Below are positions 18,401 to 26,287 of a stretch of 64,000 nt of DNA, one piece after another. Source of the DNA: Ralstonia sp. NFACC01 (GTDB taxonomy: Bacteria; Pseudomonadota; Gammaproteobacteria; Burkholderiales; Burkholderiaceae); assembly GCF_900115545.1 (NCBI RefSeq), contig NZ_FOWV01000001.1, forward strand, positions 620,001-684,000. Reading direction: 5' to 3'. A program made the translations under genes and the position numbers. How positions within the stretch are numbered: position 1 is the stretch's first letter; every line of letters begins with the position of its first letter. The notes beneath the pieces were generated by a model. It was not told the origin of the DNA. It ran no database searches and saw only the letters and a list, made by a program, of their open reading frames with translations.

Positions 18401-19381
18401 ATGAGCCGCCTGTTGCTTGCCCCGATGGAAGGGGTCGCGGATTACGTCATGCGCGACGTGCTGACCCAAGCTGGCGGCTACGACGGATGCGTCTCGGAGT
18501 TCGTCCGGGTGACGGGCTCGCTGCTGCCGGCGCGCACGTACGAACGTGAGGCGCCCGAGATCCGCAACGGCGGCTATACCGCCAGCGGCACACCGATGAC
18601 CATCCAGCTCCTCGGCAGCGATCCGGAATGGCTGGCACGCAATGCGGCATACGCGGCGTCCCTCACGCCGCACGGCATCGACCTTAACTTCGGTTGCCCG
18701 GCCAAGGTCGTGAACCGACACGGCGGCGGCGCCATGCTGCTCGCTACGCCGGAAGTGCTGTACGACATCGTCCATGCCGTGCGGGCCGCCGTGCCGGGCA
18801 ATATTTCGGTGACGGCCAAGATGCGGCTCGGCGTTTCCGATACTTCCCGTGCGATTGACTGTGCGACGGCCCTGGCGGAAGGCGGTGCCGAATCGCTCGT
18901 GGTGCATGCCCGCACGCGCGACCATGGCTACCGTCCACCCGCCCATTGGGATTGGATTGCACGCATCGCCGACGCCGTGAGCATTCCGGTGACGGCCAAC
19001 GGCGAAGTCTGGACCGTGGCTGATTGGGAGCGCTGCCGGGCCGTCAGCGGCTGCAATGACGTGATGATCGGGCGCGGCGCCGTGTCTGACCCGTTCCTGG
19101 CTCAGCGCATTCGCGGGCAGATGGATCAAACGCCGTCTGCGGCGGAATGGCCGGTTGTGCTGGGCTACCTCGCCGATTATCTGAAAAAGCTGCATGCGCG
19201 CATCTCGGCCAAACATGAGCATGGCCGCGTCAAATTGTGGCTCAGCTATCTGAAGCGGACGTGGCCGCAGGCCTCGGAACTGCACGATGCGATCCGCAGA
19301 CTGCAAGACGCGCTGGAAATCGAGTGCGTGATCGAACAGATGCAGCTTCGGCTTGGCCGCCCCGGCGCGGCGAACGGTTAA
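18401..19381 (+). CDS. dusC: tRNA-dihydrouridine synthase, DusC type
   Basis: FMN enzyme reducing a specific uridine in tRNA (U16 for DusC). It has the Dus N-terminal signature [20 protein letters not shown], then [13 protein letters not shown], the FMN/substrate region [19 protein letters not shown] with the catalytic Cys, the KMRLG motif, [10 protein letters not shown] and NGEVW. The 326 residues and the [10 protein letters not shown] pattern favour the DusC branch over DusA or DusB. No good ribosome site precedes ATG 18401. The rimO -10 box begins in its last codons. Confidence 0.9.
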   Translation: MSRLLLAPMEGVADYVMRDVLTQAGGYDGCVSEFVRVTGSLLPARTYEREAPEIRNGGYTASGTPMTIQLLGSDPEWLARNAAYAASLTPHGIDLNFGCPAKVVNRHGGGAMLLATPEVLYDIVHAVRAAVPGNISVTAKMRLGVSDTSRAIDCATALAEGGAESLVVHARTRDHGYRPPAHWDWIARIADAVSIPVTANGEVWTVADWERCRAVSGCNDVMIGRGAVSDPFLAQRIRGQMDQTPSAAEWPVVLGYLADYLKKLHARISAKHEHGRVKLWLSYLKRTWPQASELHDAIRRLQDALEIECVIEQMQLRLGRPGAANG

Positions 19382-19384
19382 AAT
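19379..19384 (+). promoter_or_regulatory. Candidate -10 box for rimO
   Basis: TAAAAT spanning the dusC stop, 63 bases before the rimO start. A possible TTGGCC lies 20 bases upstream, a long spacer. Confidence 0.35.
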
Positions 19385-19446
19385 ACGCAACCGCGCGGCA
19401 CATCCACGTGCGCAGCGCAAATCCTCTCCCACATCAGGTTGTTCCC

Positions 19447-20808
19447 ATGTCCGACGTCAGTACCCAGAGCCCCAAGGTGGGGTTCGTCAGTCTCGGTTGC
19501 CCCAAGGCCTTGGTCGATTCCGAGCAGATCATCACCCAACTGCGCGCGGAGGGGTATGAGATCTCCGGCACGTACGGCGGGGCGGACCTGGTGGTCGTCA
19601 ACACCTGCGGCTTTATCGACGAGGCTGTGCAGGAAAGCCTGGATGCGATTGGCGAGGCGCTGGCCGAGAACGGCAAGGTGATCGTCACCGGCTGCCTGGG
19701 TGCCAAGAAGGACGCCGCTGGCCAGGACATCATCACGAGCGTGCACCCGAAGGTGCTGGCTGTGACGGGCCCCCATGCGCTGGGCGAGGTGATGGAAGCG
19801 GTGCATACGCACCTGCCCAAGCCGCACGATCCGTTCATCGATCTGGTGCCGCCGCAGGGCATCAAGCTCACGCCCAAGCACTACGCGTATCTGAAGATTT
19901 CCGAGGGCTGCAACCACCGTTGCAGCTTCTGCATCATCCCGTCGATGCGCGGCGATCTCGTCTCGCGCCCGGTGGCCGAAGTGATGCTGGAGGCTGAAAA
20001 CCTTCTGAAGGCCGGCGTAAAGGAGCTGCTCGTCATCTCGCAGGACACCAGCGCTTATGGCGTCGATGTCAAATTCCGCATGGGCTTCTGGAACGGCCGC
20101 CCGCTGAAGACGCGCATGACCGAACTGGTGGGTGCGCTTGGCGAGTTGGCGTCGCAGTACGGCGCCTGGGTGCGCCTGCATTACGTGTACCCGTACCCGA
20201 GCGTCGATGAGGTGATGCCGTTGATGGCCGAAGGCAAGGTCCTGCCGTATCTGGACGTACCCCTGCAGCACGCCCACCCCGACGTGCTCAAGCGCATGAA
20301 GCGCCCGGCCAACGCCGAGAAAACGCTGGACCGCATCCGTGCCTGGCGCGAGGTGTGCCCCGAGTTGACTATCCGCAGCACATTCATCGCAGGCTTCCCG
20401 GGTGAAACGGAGGAAGAGTTCCAAACGCTGCTCGACTTCATCGCCGAGGCAGAGCTGGACCGCGTGGGTTGCTTCGCGTATTCGCCGGTCGAAGGTGCCA
20501 CCGCCAACGATCTGCCGGGCGCGCTGCCCGATGAGGTGCGTGAGGAGCGCCGCGCGCGCTTCATGGAAGTCGCCGAGCGCGTGTCTGCACGCCGTCTGCA
20601 GCGCAAGGTGGGCAAGTCGCTGCGTGTGCTCGTGGACGAGGTGAATCAGGACGGTGGCATTGGCCGTTCGTCGGCGGATGCCCCGGAGATCGACGGCCTG
20701 GTCTATATCGCGCCGCCGTCGAAGCCTTACAAGCGCTACAAGGCGGGCGATTTCGTGTCGGTCAAGATTACCGGCGCGGACGGCCACGACCTGTGGGGCG
20801 AGGTCTGA
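19447..20808 (+). CDS. rimO: Ribosomal protein uS12 methylthiotransferase RimO
   Basis: Radical SAM enzyme adding a methylthio group to an aspartate of ribosomal protein S12. It has the N-terminal UPF0004 domain with cluster cysteines Cys18, Cys54 and Cys83 (SLGCPK, NTCGFI, TGCLG). The radical SAM motif CNHRCSFC has Cys155, 159 and 162, and a C-terminal TRAM domain ends in DLWGEV. It has 453 residues. Start ATG 19447 ([21 protein letters not shown]) fits the family; longer in-frame versions run into dusC. Same strand as dusC, bktB follows 87 bases on. Confidence 0.96.
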   Translation: MSDVSTQSPKVGFVSLGCPKALVDSEQIITQLRAEGYEISGTYGGADLVVVNTCGFIDEAVQESLDAIGEALAENGKVIVTGCLGAKKDAAGQDIITSVHPKVLAVTGPHALGEVMEAVHTHLPKPHDPFIDLVPPQGIKLTPKHYAYLKISEGCNHRCSFCIIPSMRGDLVSRPVAEVMLEAENLLKAGVKELLVISQDTSAYGVDVKFRMGFWNGRPLKTRMTELVGALGELASQYGAWVRLHYVYPYPSVDEVMPLMAEGKVLPYLDVPLQHAHPDVLKRMKRPANAEKTLDRIRAWREVCPELTIRSTFIAGFPGETEEEFQTLLDFIAEAELDRVGCFAYSPVEGATANDLPGALPDEVREERRARFMEVAERVSARRLQRKVGKSLRVLVDEVNQDGGIGRSSADAPEIDGLVYIAPPSKPYKRYKAGDFVSVKITGADGHDLWGEV

Positions 20809-20813
20809 CCCAC

Positions 20814-20859
20814 TTAGGTAGTCGTACCTAAATTTTGCGAACGGTCGTGCGTTTATACT
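20814..20859 (+). promoter_or_regulatory. bktB promoter region with operator-like inverted repeat
   Basis: TTAGGTA (20814-20820) and TACCTAA (20825-20831) form a perfect 7-bp inverted repeat around GTCG. TATACT (20854-20859) is a good -10; the best -35 (ATTTTG, 20832-20837, 16-base spacer) is weak. The repeat lies just upstream of that -35, where an activator or repressor could bind. Confidence 0.5.
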
Positions 20860-20895
20860 GGCCGCCATCCAATTTCGATGGCTCAGGAGACAGCA

Positions 20896-22080
20896 ATGGC
20901 ACGTGAAGTGGTGGTGGTGAGTGGCGTTCGTACCGCAATCGGGACGTTTGGCGGCAGCCTGAAGGATGTGGCGCCGTGCGAACTGGGCGCCCTCGTCGTG
21001 CGCGAGGCGCTGGCCCGCGCAGGCGTGAAGGGTGAGGAGGTCGGCCACGTGGTGTTTGGCCACGTGATCAACACCGAGCCGCGCGACATGTATCTCTCGC
21101 GCGTGGCCGCCGTGAACGGTGGTGTGTCGGCCGAAACGCCTGCATTCAACGTGAACCGCCTGTGCGGCTCGGGCTTGCAGGCTGTGGTGAGCGCCGCGCA
21201 AACCGTTCTGCTGGGCGACGCCGACGTTGCCATTGCCGGCGGTGCGGAAAGCATGAGTCGTGCGCCGTACCTTGCGCCCGCCGCCCGCTGGGGTTCGCGC
21301 ATGGGCGACGCCAAGATGGTCGACATGATGCTGGGCGCGTTGCACGACCCGTTCCACGCGATCCACATGGGGGTGACGGCGGAGAACGTCGCCCGCGAAT
21401 TCGGCATCAGCCGCGAGCAGCAAGACCAGACGGCGCTGGAATCGCACCAGCGTGCATCGCGCGCCATCCAGGCCGGCTACTTCAAAGACCAAATCGTTCC
21501 GGTGACGATCAAGTCGCGCAAGGGCGATATCCAGTTCGATACCGATGAGCACGTCCGCCACGACGCGACCATCGACGATATGACCAAGCTCAAGCCGGTC
21601 TTCACGAAAGAGAACGGCACGGTCACGGCAGGCAACGCTTCGGGCCTGAATGACGCGGCTGCCGCGCTGGTGCTGATGGAGCGCTCGGAGGCAGAGAAGC
21701 GCGGGCTCAAGCCGTTGGCGCGGCTGGTGTCGTACGGCCACGCTGGCGTGGATCCGAAGATCATGGGTATCGGCCCGGTGCCGGCCACGCGCAAGGCGCT
21801 GGAGCGCGCAGGCCTGTCGGTCAAGGATCTGGATGTGATCGAAGCCAACGAGGCATTTGCCGCCCAAGCCTGCGCGGTGACGAAGGAACTCGGCCTGGAC
21901 CCGGCCAAGGTCAACCCGAACGGTTCGGGCATTTCGCTCGGCCACCCGATCGGCGCAACGGGTGCGCTTATCACGGTCAAGGCGCTGCACGAGCTGCAGC
22001 GCATCGGTGGTCGCTACGCGCTGGTGACCATGTGTATTGGTGGAGGACAAGGCATTGCGGCGGTGTTCGAGCGCATCTGA
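20896..22080 (+). CDS. bktB: Beta-ketothiolase BktB
   Basis: Thiolase condensing acetyl-CoA with acetyl- or propionyl-CoA, giving C4 and C5 precursors for copolymer PHA. The catalytic set is Cys90 (LCGSGLQAV), His350 (ISLGHPIGATG) and Cys380 (TMCIGGGQGIA). The N-terminus (MAREVVVVSGVRTAIGTFGGSLKDVAP) and AESMSRAPYLAPAARWG match Cupriavidus BktB closely rather than PhaA. It has 394 residues. Start ATG 20896 follows CAGGAGA; an in-frame ATG 18 bases upstream is rejected. Its closeness to phaCABR, separated by dusC and rimO, mirrors Cupriavidus. It has its own promoter with an inverted repeat. Confidence 0.95.
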   Translation: MAREVVVVSGVRTAIGTFGGSLKDVAPCELGALVVREALARAGVKGEEVGHVVFGHVINTEPRDMYLSRVAAVNGGVSAETPAFNVNRLCGSGLQAVVSAAQTVLLGDADVAIAGGAESMSRAPYLAPAARWGSRMGDAKMVDMMLGALHDPFHAIHMGVTAENVAREFGISREQQDQTALESHQRASRAIQAGYFKDQIVPVTIKSRKGDIQFDTDEHVRHDATIDDMTKLKPVFTKENGTVTAGNASGLNDAAAALVLMERSEAEKRGLKPLARLVSYGHAGVDPKIMGIGPVPATRKALERAGLSVKDLDVIEANEAFAAQACAVTKELGLDPAKVNPNGSGISLGHPIGATGALITVKALHELQRIGGRYALVTMCIGGGQGIAAVFERI

Positions 22081-22798
22081 ACCCATTTTTTCGATTGAAC
22101 GCCTGATTTGGCCCACCGGCGCGCTGCTTGCGCTGGTGCTGGCTGCAGGCGTGGCGCCGGTGTCCGCGCAGACGCCGGCCGCCAACAACGGCTACGACGT
22201 ATCGACCGGCAGCACCAACGTGCAGCCAGGTGACCTGGGCCTGAACCGCGCCATTGCCGATGGCGACCAGCGCCGCGCTCAGGCCAGGAAGGGAGACAAC
22301 GGGTTCTCGGCGCAGACCCCACCGCTCCGTGTGCTGCAACCCCAGCCCGACTACGCAAAATATCCCGTCTATACCGGCGTGATCGGCGACATGCCGATCC
22401 GCATGCGTCTTGGCCGCAAGTCCGGTGAGATCGACAGCGTCCACGGCGAATACGTCCCGGGCAATGCGGCGGGCGTGCGCCTGGTGACCGGCGAATATGA
22501 AAACGGCGGCTTTCTCATGGAGGAATCCGATGACGGTACGCACGTCACCGGCGCATGGGAGGGCGCCATCGACGGTCACGGCGTCGTGCGCGGCACGTGG
22601 ACGGACGTCGCGCACGACGGCCGTACGCTGCCGTTTGTGCTGCGGCCCGTCGCGGTGGTCGTGATTCCGCCGTACGATGCCGCAGCCAACAGCAATGCGG
22701 CGACGCCAGCCACGCCAATGACGCCGCTGGTTCCGGCCGGGCCGGGTCAGATCGCACCGCCAGCCGGCAATCCAACACGATCAAGCGCGCATTGGTAA
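22055..22798 (+). CDS. Exported protein of unknown function, non-ATG start
   Basis: About 247 residues. The signal sequence (LIWPTGALLALVLAAGVAPVSA, cleavage before QTPAANN) is followed by a soluble domain with the run YPVYTGVIGDMPIRMRLG and a short beta-rich stretch (VRLVTGEYENGGFLMEESDDGTHVTGAWEGAIDGHGVVRGTW). A Pro/Ala-rich tail ends it. There is no ATG upstream of the signal peptide in this frame. The best start is TTG 22055, 7 bases after TGGAGGA (22041-22047), inside the last codons of bktB, an overlap of 26 bases. I do not recognise the family. It is probably translationally coupled to bktB. Confidence 0.65.
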   Translation: MRRCSSASEPIFSIERLIWPTGALLALVLAAGVAPVSAQTPAANNGYDVSTGSTNVQPGDLGLNRAIADGDQRRAQARKGDNGFSAQTPPLRVLQPQPDYAKYPVYTGVIGDMPIRMRLGRKSGEIDSVHGEYVPGNAAGVRLVTGEYENGGFLMEESDDGTHVTGAWEGAIDGHGVVRGTWTDVAHDGRTLPFVLRPVAVVVIPPYDAAANSNAATPATPMTPLVPAGPGQIAPPAGNPTRSSAHW

Positions 22799-22839
22799 GC
22801 CGCCCGAAGCCGCTCATACGCCATCCAACAGGAAACCAC

Positions 22840-24054
22840 GTGACCGACGACACCAAGCTCCCGCCAATGTTTCCCGCGACCCAGGCCGTGCATCCGGACC
22901 TGCATATTCCGCCGGGTTTCACGGCGTTCTCGCATGCCACGCATCGTGCGTCGACAGTGGTGTTCAAGAATCTTGCCGACATGCGTGCCTTCGGTAGCGG
23001 CAGCGTGGTGCACTGGCGCTATGGGCTGCATGCGACGCCCACTTCCGACACGCTGTGCCAGGCCCTGGCGCAGATCGAAGGCGGTTCGCATACCTTGCTG
23101 CTGCCTTCGGGGCTAGCAGCGATTTCGCTGGTGTACTTCTCGCTCATCAAATCCGGCGACGATGTGCTGATTCCGGACAACGCCTACGGCCCCAACCGTG
23201 ACCACGGCGAATGGATGGCACGCCAGTTTGGCATCACCGTGCGCTATTACGACCCGATGATCGGCGCCGGCATTGCCGACCTGATGCGCCACAACACCAA
23301 GCTCGTGTGGCTCGAAGCGCCCGGATCCGTAACGATGGAAGTGCCCGACTGCACGGCCATCGCCGAGGTGGCGCGCAAGGCCGGCGCCATCACCGCCATC
23401 GACAACACCTGGAGCGGCGGCGTGTACTACCAGCCGTTCGAGCACGGCATCGACATCTCCGTGCAGGCGCTGACCAAGTACCAATCAGGCGGCAGCGATG
23501 TGCTGATGGGTGCCGCTATCACGAACGACGAAGCGCTGCACCACAAGCTGCTTGCCACGCGAATGCGCATGGGCTGGGGCGTTTCGGCAGACGATTGCTA
23601 TTTCGTGCTGCGTGGTCTGCCGAGCCTGCTGACGCGCCTGGCCGCCCATGACGCGCATGCCCGCGAAGTGGCCGAATGGCTGGCGGACCGACCCGAAGTC
23701 GTGCGCGTACTGCACCCGGCGCTGCCCGATTGTCCGGGCCATGAAAACTGGAAACGCGACTTTACCGGCGCGAGCGGATTGTTCTCGATCGTGCTGCATG
23801 AACGCTATTCGCAGGCGCAGATCGATGCCTTTATCGAAGGCCTGCGCTACTTTGCGATCGGCTTTTCGTGGGGCGGGGCGCACAGTCTGGCGCTGCCATA
23901 CAACATCCCGTCGATGCGCACGGCGACTGCCTGGCCGCCAGCCGATTGGGAGAACGCGGGCGGTTTCGTGCGGCTGTATATCGGGCTGGAAGATCCGCGA
24001 GATCTGATTGCGGATTTGAAGCAGGCGATGGAGACGCACCTGCGGGCGGAATAA
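22840..24054 (+). CDS. metC: Cystathionine beta-lyase (PLP-dependent)
   Basis: Cleaves cystathionine to homocysteine, pyruvate and ammonia in methionine synthesis. Cys/Met-metabolism PLP family: YGLHATPTSD with the phosphate-contact residues, PSGLAAISL, IDNTWSGG with the cofactor Asp188, and the Schiff-base Lys213 in VQALTKYQSGGSD. It has 404 residues, starting at GTG 22840 after AGGAAACC. MetC, rather than MetB or MetZ, is favoured by the W/GG pattern after the Asp and by LLTRLAAHDAHA. It lies 41 bases after the exported protein and converges on serB. Confidence 0.88.
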   Translation: MTDDTKLPPMFPATQAVHPDLHIPPGFTAFSHATHRASTVVFKNLADMRAFGSGSVVHWRYGLHATPTSDTLCQALAQIEGGSHTLLLPSGLAAISLVYFSLIKSGDDVLIPDNAYGPNRDHGEWMARQFGITVRYYDPMIGAGIADLMRHNTKLVWLEAPGSVTMEVPDCTAIAEVARKAGAITAIDNTWSGGVYYQPFEHGIDISVQALTKYQSGGSDVLMGAAITNDEALHHKLLATRMRMGWGVSADDCYFVLRGLPSLLTRLAAHDAHAREVAEWLADRPEVVRVLHPALPDCPGHENWKRDFTGASGLFSIVLHERYSQAQIDAFIEGLRYFAIGFSWGGAHSLALPYNIPSMRTATAWPPADWENAGGFVRLYIGLEDPRDLIADLKQAMETHLRAE

Positions 24055-24087
24055 CGCGTTCCCGCAGGTGGGAATTCCCGTAGCGGC

Positions 24088-24945
24088 TTACTGCTGCGGG
24101 AACAGATTCAACAGCCCATCCAGGCCAACCACGTTGAACGCCACGTCGGCCTGCGCCTGCACGATGGGCTTGGCGCGGAACGCGACCGACAGACCGGCCA
24201 CGCCCATCATCTTCAGATCGTTCGAGCCGTCGCCCATGGCGATGGCGTTGTGCGGCGACACGCCCAGATCCTGGCAGAACGCCTTGAGCGTCTGCGCCTT
24301 CACATCTGCATTGACGATTTCGCCGAGCACGCGGCCGGTCAGCTTGCCGTCCACGATTTCCAGCGTGTTGGCGCGCGTGCGGTCCAGGCTCAGACGCTCC
24401 TGCAGGCGTGAAGTGAAGAATTCGAAGCCGCCCGACACCAGCAGCGTGCGGATGCCCAGCGCCTGCACGGCCTTGAGCATCTTTTCCGCGCCAAGGGAGA
24501 GCTGCAGGCGCTCGGCGTAGACCCGCTCCAGCACGCTTGCATCCAGGCCCTTGAGCAGTTCGACGCGGCGCGTCAGGCTCTCGTTGAAATCCTTGATTTC
24601 GCCGCGCATCGACGCTTCGGTGATGGCGGCGACTTGCGGTTTGAGCCCGCAGAAATCTGCGATTTCGTCGATGCACTCGATGGTGATGAGCGTCGAATCC
24701 ATGTCCATCGCGAGCACACGGAAATCGCCGAACGTCCATTCGTCGGGAATCCAAGCGTAGTCCAGCTTCAGGTTGGCGCAGATGGCATCAAGCTGGACGC
24801 GCAATTCGCTGGGCAGTTCGTGCACCCATTCGATGGCCGCGACGTTGGGCGCGCGCATCTCATAGGTGGCGCTGCCGAACAGGCTGCGGATGGATTCAAT
24901 GTCGCCGGTCGACAGCGGCGACAGGCTTTGCAGAATGACGGGCAT
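24088..24945 (-). CDS. serB: Phosphoserine phosphatase
   Basis: Last step of serine synthesis, hydrolysing O-phosphoserine. HAD-superfamily enzyme with DMDSTLI carrying nucleophile Asp81 and acid/base Asp83, the Ser/Thr motif LLVSGGFEFF and the Mg-binding GDGSNDLKMM. An N-terminal region of about 70 residues before the HAD core is usual for SerB. It has 285 residues. No Shine-Dalgarno is evident ahead of the ATG. A TACAAT -10 candidate lies on the minus strand at 24994-24999. Monocistronic; convergent with metC, with a GGGAATTCCC palindrome at 24070-24079 in the gap. Confidence 0.95.
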   Translation of the reverse strand: MPVILQSLSPLSTGDIESIRSLFGSATYEMRAPNVAAIEWVHELPSELRVQLDAICANLKLDYAWIPDEWTFGDFRVLAMDMDSTLITIECIDEIADFCGLKPQVAAITEASMRGEIKDFNESLTRRVELLKGLDASVLERVYAERLQLSLGAEKMLKAVQALGIRTLLVSGGFEFFTSRLQERLSLDRTRANTLEIVDGKLTGRVLGEIVNADVKAQTLKAFCQDLGVSPHNAIAMGDGSNDLKMMGVAGLSVAFRAKPIVQAQADVAFNVVGLDGLLNLFPQQ

Positions 24946-24993
24946 GGAGTGACAGGAGCGGGATGCGGCGGTTCGGCGCCGGGGAAGCCCGTT

Positions 24994-24999
24994 ATTGTA
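24994..24999 (-). promoter_or_regulatory. Candidate -10 box for serB
   Basis: TACAAT on the minus strand 49 bases before the serB start. The -35 region is not convincing. Confidence 0.35.
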
Positions 25000-25056
25000 G
25001 CGAACGCCCCGGGCGGCATGCGCCCCACCAAAAGGTGAGGCGTTGCTCTGTAAGCG

Positions 25057-26250
25057 TTAGGCGGACGCGGTCTCGGCCATGAGGCTGCGCGCCACCTTGG
25101 CGAGGAAGCGGTCGCAGGCGTCGAGCTGGGCCAGTTCGACGTATTCGTTGGCCTTGTGCGCCTGCTCGATGTTGCCCGGACCGCACAGCACGGCCGGAAT
25201 GCCGGCGCGCTGGAAGAGGCCGGCTTCGGTGCCATAGGCGACCTTGCGCTTGTCGTTGTCTTCGGTCAGTACACGCACAAGCTGCGTGATGGCGGCTTGC
25301 TCCGAGGCGTCCAGCGACGGCGCGGCTGCAATCTCGTCGAGTTCGATGCGGGCATCCGGGTGCTCGCGCTGCATGGCGGGCTCGATGGTTTCACGCACAT
25401 AGCGCTCGACGCGCGCGCGGATGGCCGGCGCATCCACGCCCGGCAGGTTGCGGAATTCGAATACCAGCTCGCACAGCGCGGGAATCGTGTTCAGCGCAAT
25501 CCCGCCGTTGATGAGACCCGTCGATGCCGTGGTGAAAGGCACGTCAAACGCGTCATCGAACGGGCCTTTGGCGCGGAATTCATCGGCCAGGTCACGCACG
25601 AAACAGATAATGCGCGCGGCGTATTCGATGGCGTTCACACCCTGCGGCGTGAGCGACGAATGCGCGGCGCGGCCGTGCACGCGGCAGCGGTAGGCGTTGA
25701 TGCCCTTGTGGGCGACGATCGGGCGCATGGAGGTGGGCTCGCCGACGATGCAGCCGGCGGGCTTGATACCGCGGGCGATCAGGTCTTCGATCATGCGCGG
25801 GGCACCCACGCAGCCGACTTCCTCGTCGTATGACAGTGCAAGATGCACTGGCTCGCGCAGCCTGGCCTGCAGCAACGATGGAACCAGCGCCAGCGACGCG
25901 GCGATGAACCCTTTCATGTCGCATGCGCCGCGCCCGTAGAGCTTGCCGTCGCGCACTTCCGGCGCAAACGGGTTGCTGTCCCATTTCTGGCCGTCCACGG
26001 GTACCACATCGGTATGGCCCGACAGCACAATGCCGCCTTGCATGCTGCCGTCCGCGGCCGGAATCGTGGCGAACAGATTGGCCTTGTTGCCATCGTCGTT
26101 ATGCGACAGATGCGATTCGACTCCGACGCCGCGCAGGTAGTCGCGCACGGTTTCGATCAGCGCCAGGTTCGAGCCGCGGCTCGTGGTGTCGAAGCTGACG
26201 AGCTTGTTCGTCCAGTCGAGGGTAGAGAACGGTGTGGGGGCGGTGCTCAT
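25057..26250 (-). CDS. argE: Acetylornithine deacetylase (ArgE, M20 family)
   Basis: Removes acetyl from N-acetylornithine in arginine synthesis. M20 metallopeptidase fold with metal ligands visible: His79 and Asp81 in SGHTDVVPV, the bridging Asp111 in RGACDMKG and the general-base Glu pair at 143-144 in YDEEVGC. HSSLTPQGVNAIEYA is in the dimerisation domain, and HKANEYV supplies the last His ligand. It has 397 residues. Start MSTAPTPFSTLDW at 26250, after AAGGAAACC on the minus strand; an upstream Met at 26310 runs into mfd. It follows mfd by only 37 bases on the same strand. Confidence 0.9.
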   Translation of the reverse strand: MSTAPTPFSTLDWTNKLVSFDTTSRGSNLALIETVRDYLRGVGVESHLSHNDDGNKANLFATIPAADGSMQGGIVLSGHTDVVPVDGQKWDSNPFAPEVRDGKLYGRGACDMKGFIAASLALVPSLLQARLREPVHLALSYDEEVGCVGAPRMIEDLIARGIKPAGCIVGEPTSMRPIVAHKGINAYRCRVHGRAAHSSLTPQGVNAIEYAARIICFVRDLADEFRAKGPFDDAFDVPFTTASTGLINGGIALNTIPALCELVFEFRNLPGVDAPAIRARVERYVRETIEPAMQREHPDARIELDEIAAAPSLDASEQAAITQLVRVLTEDNDKRKVAYGTEAGLFQRAGIPAVLCGPGNIEQAHKANEYVELAQLDACDRFLAKVARSLMAETASA

Positions 26251-26287
26251 GATGGTTTCCTTGTTCTGATCGGCGGATGCTACCGGA

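Noticed and set aside
19378-22188. 936-codon open frame antisense to rimO and bktB
   Set aside because: It spans two certain genes and their intergenic region, as expected of codon-bias shadows. No start or family signal.
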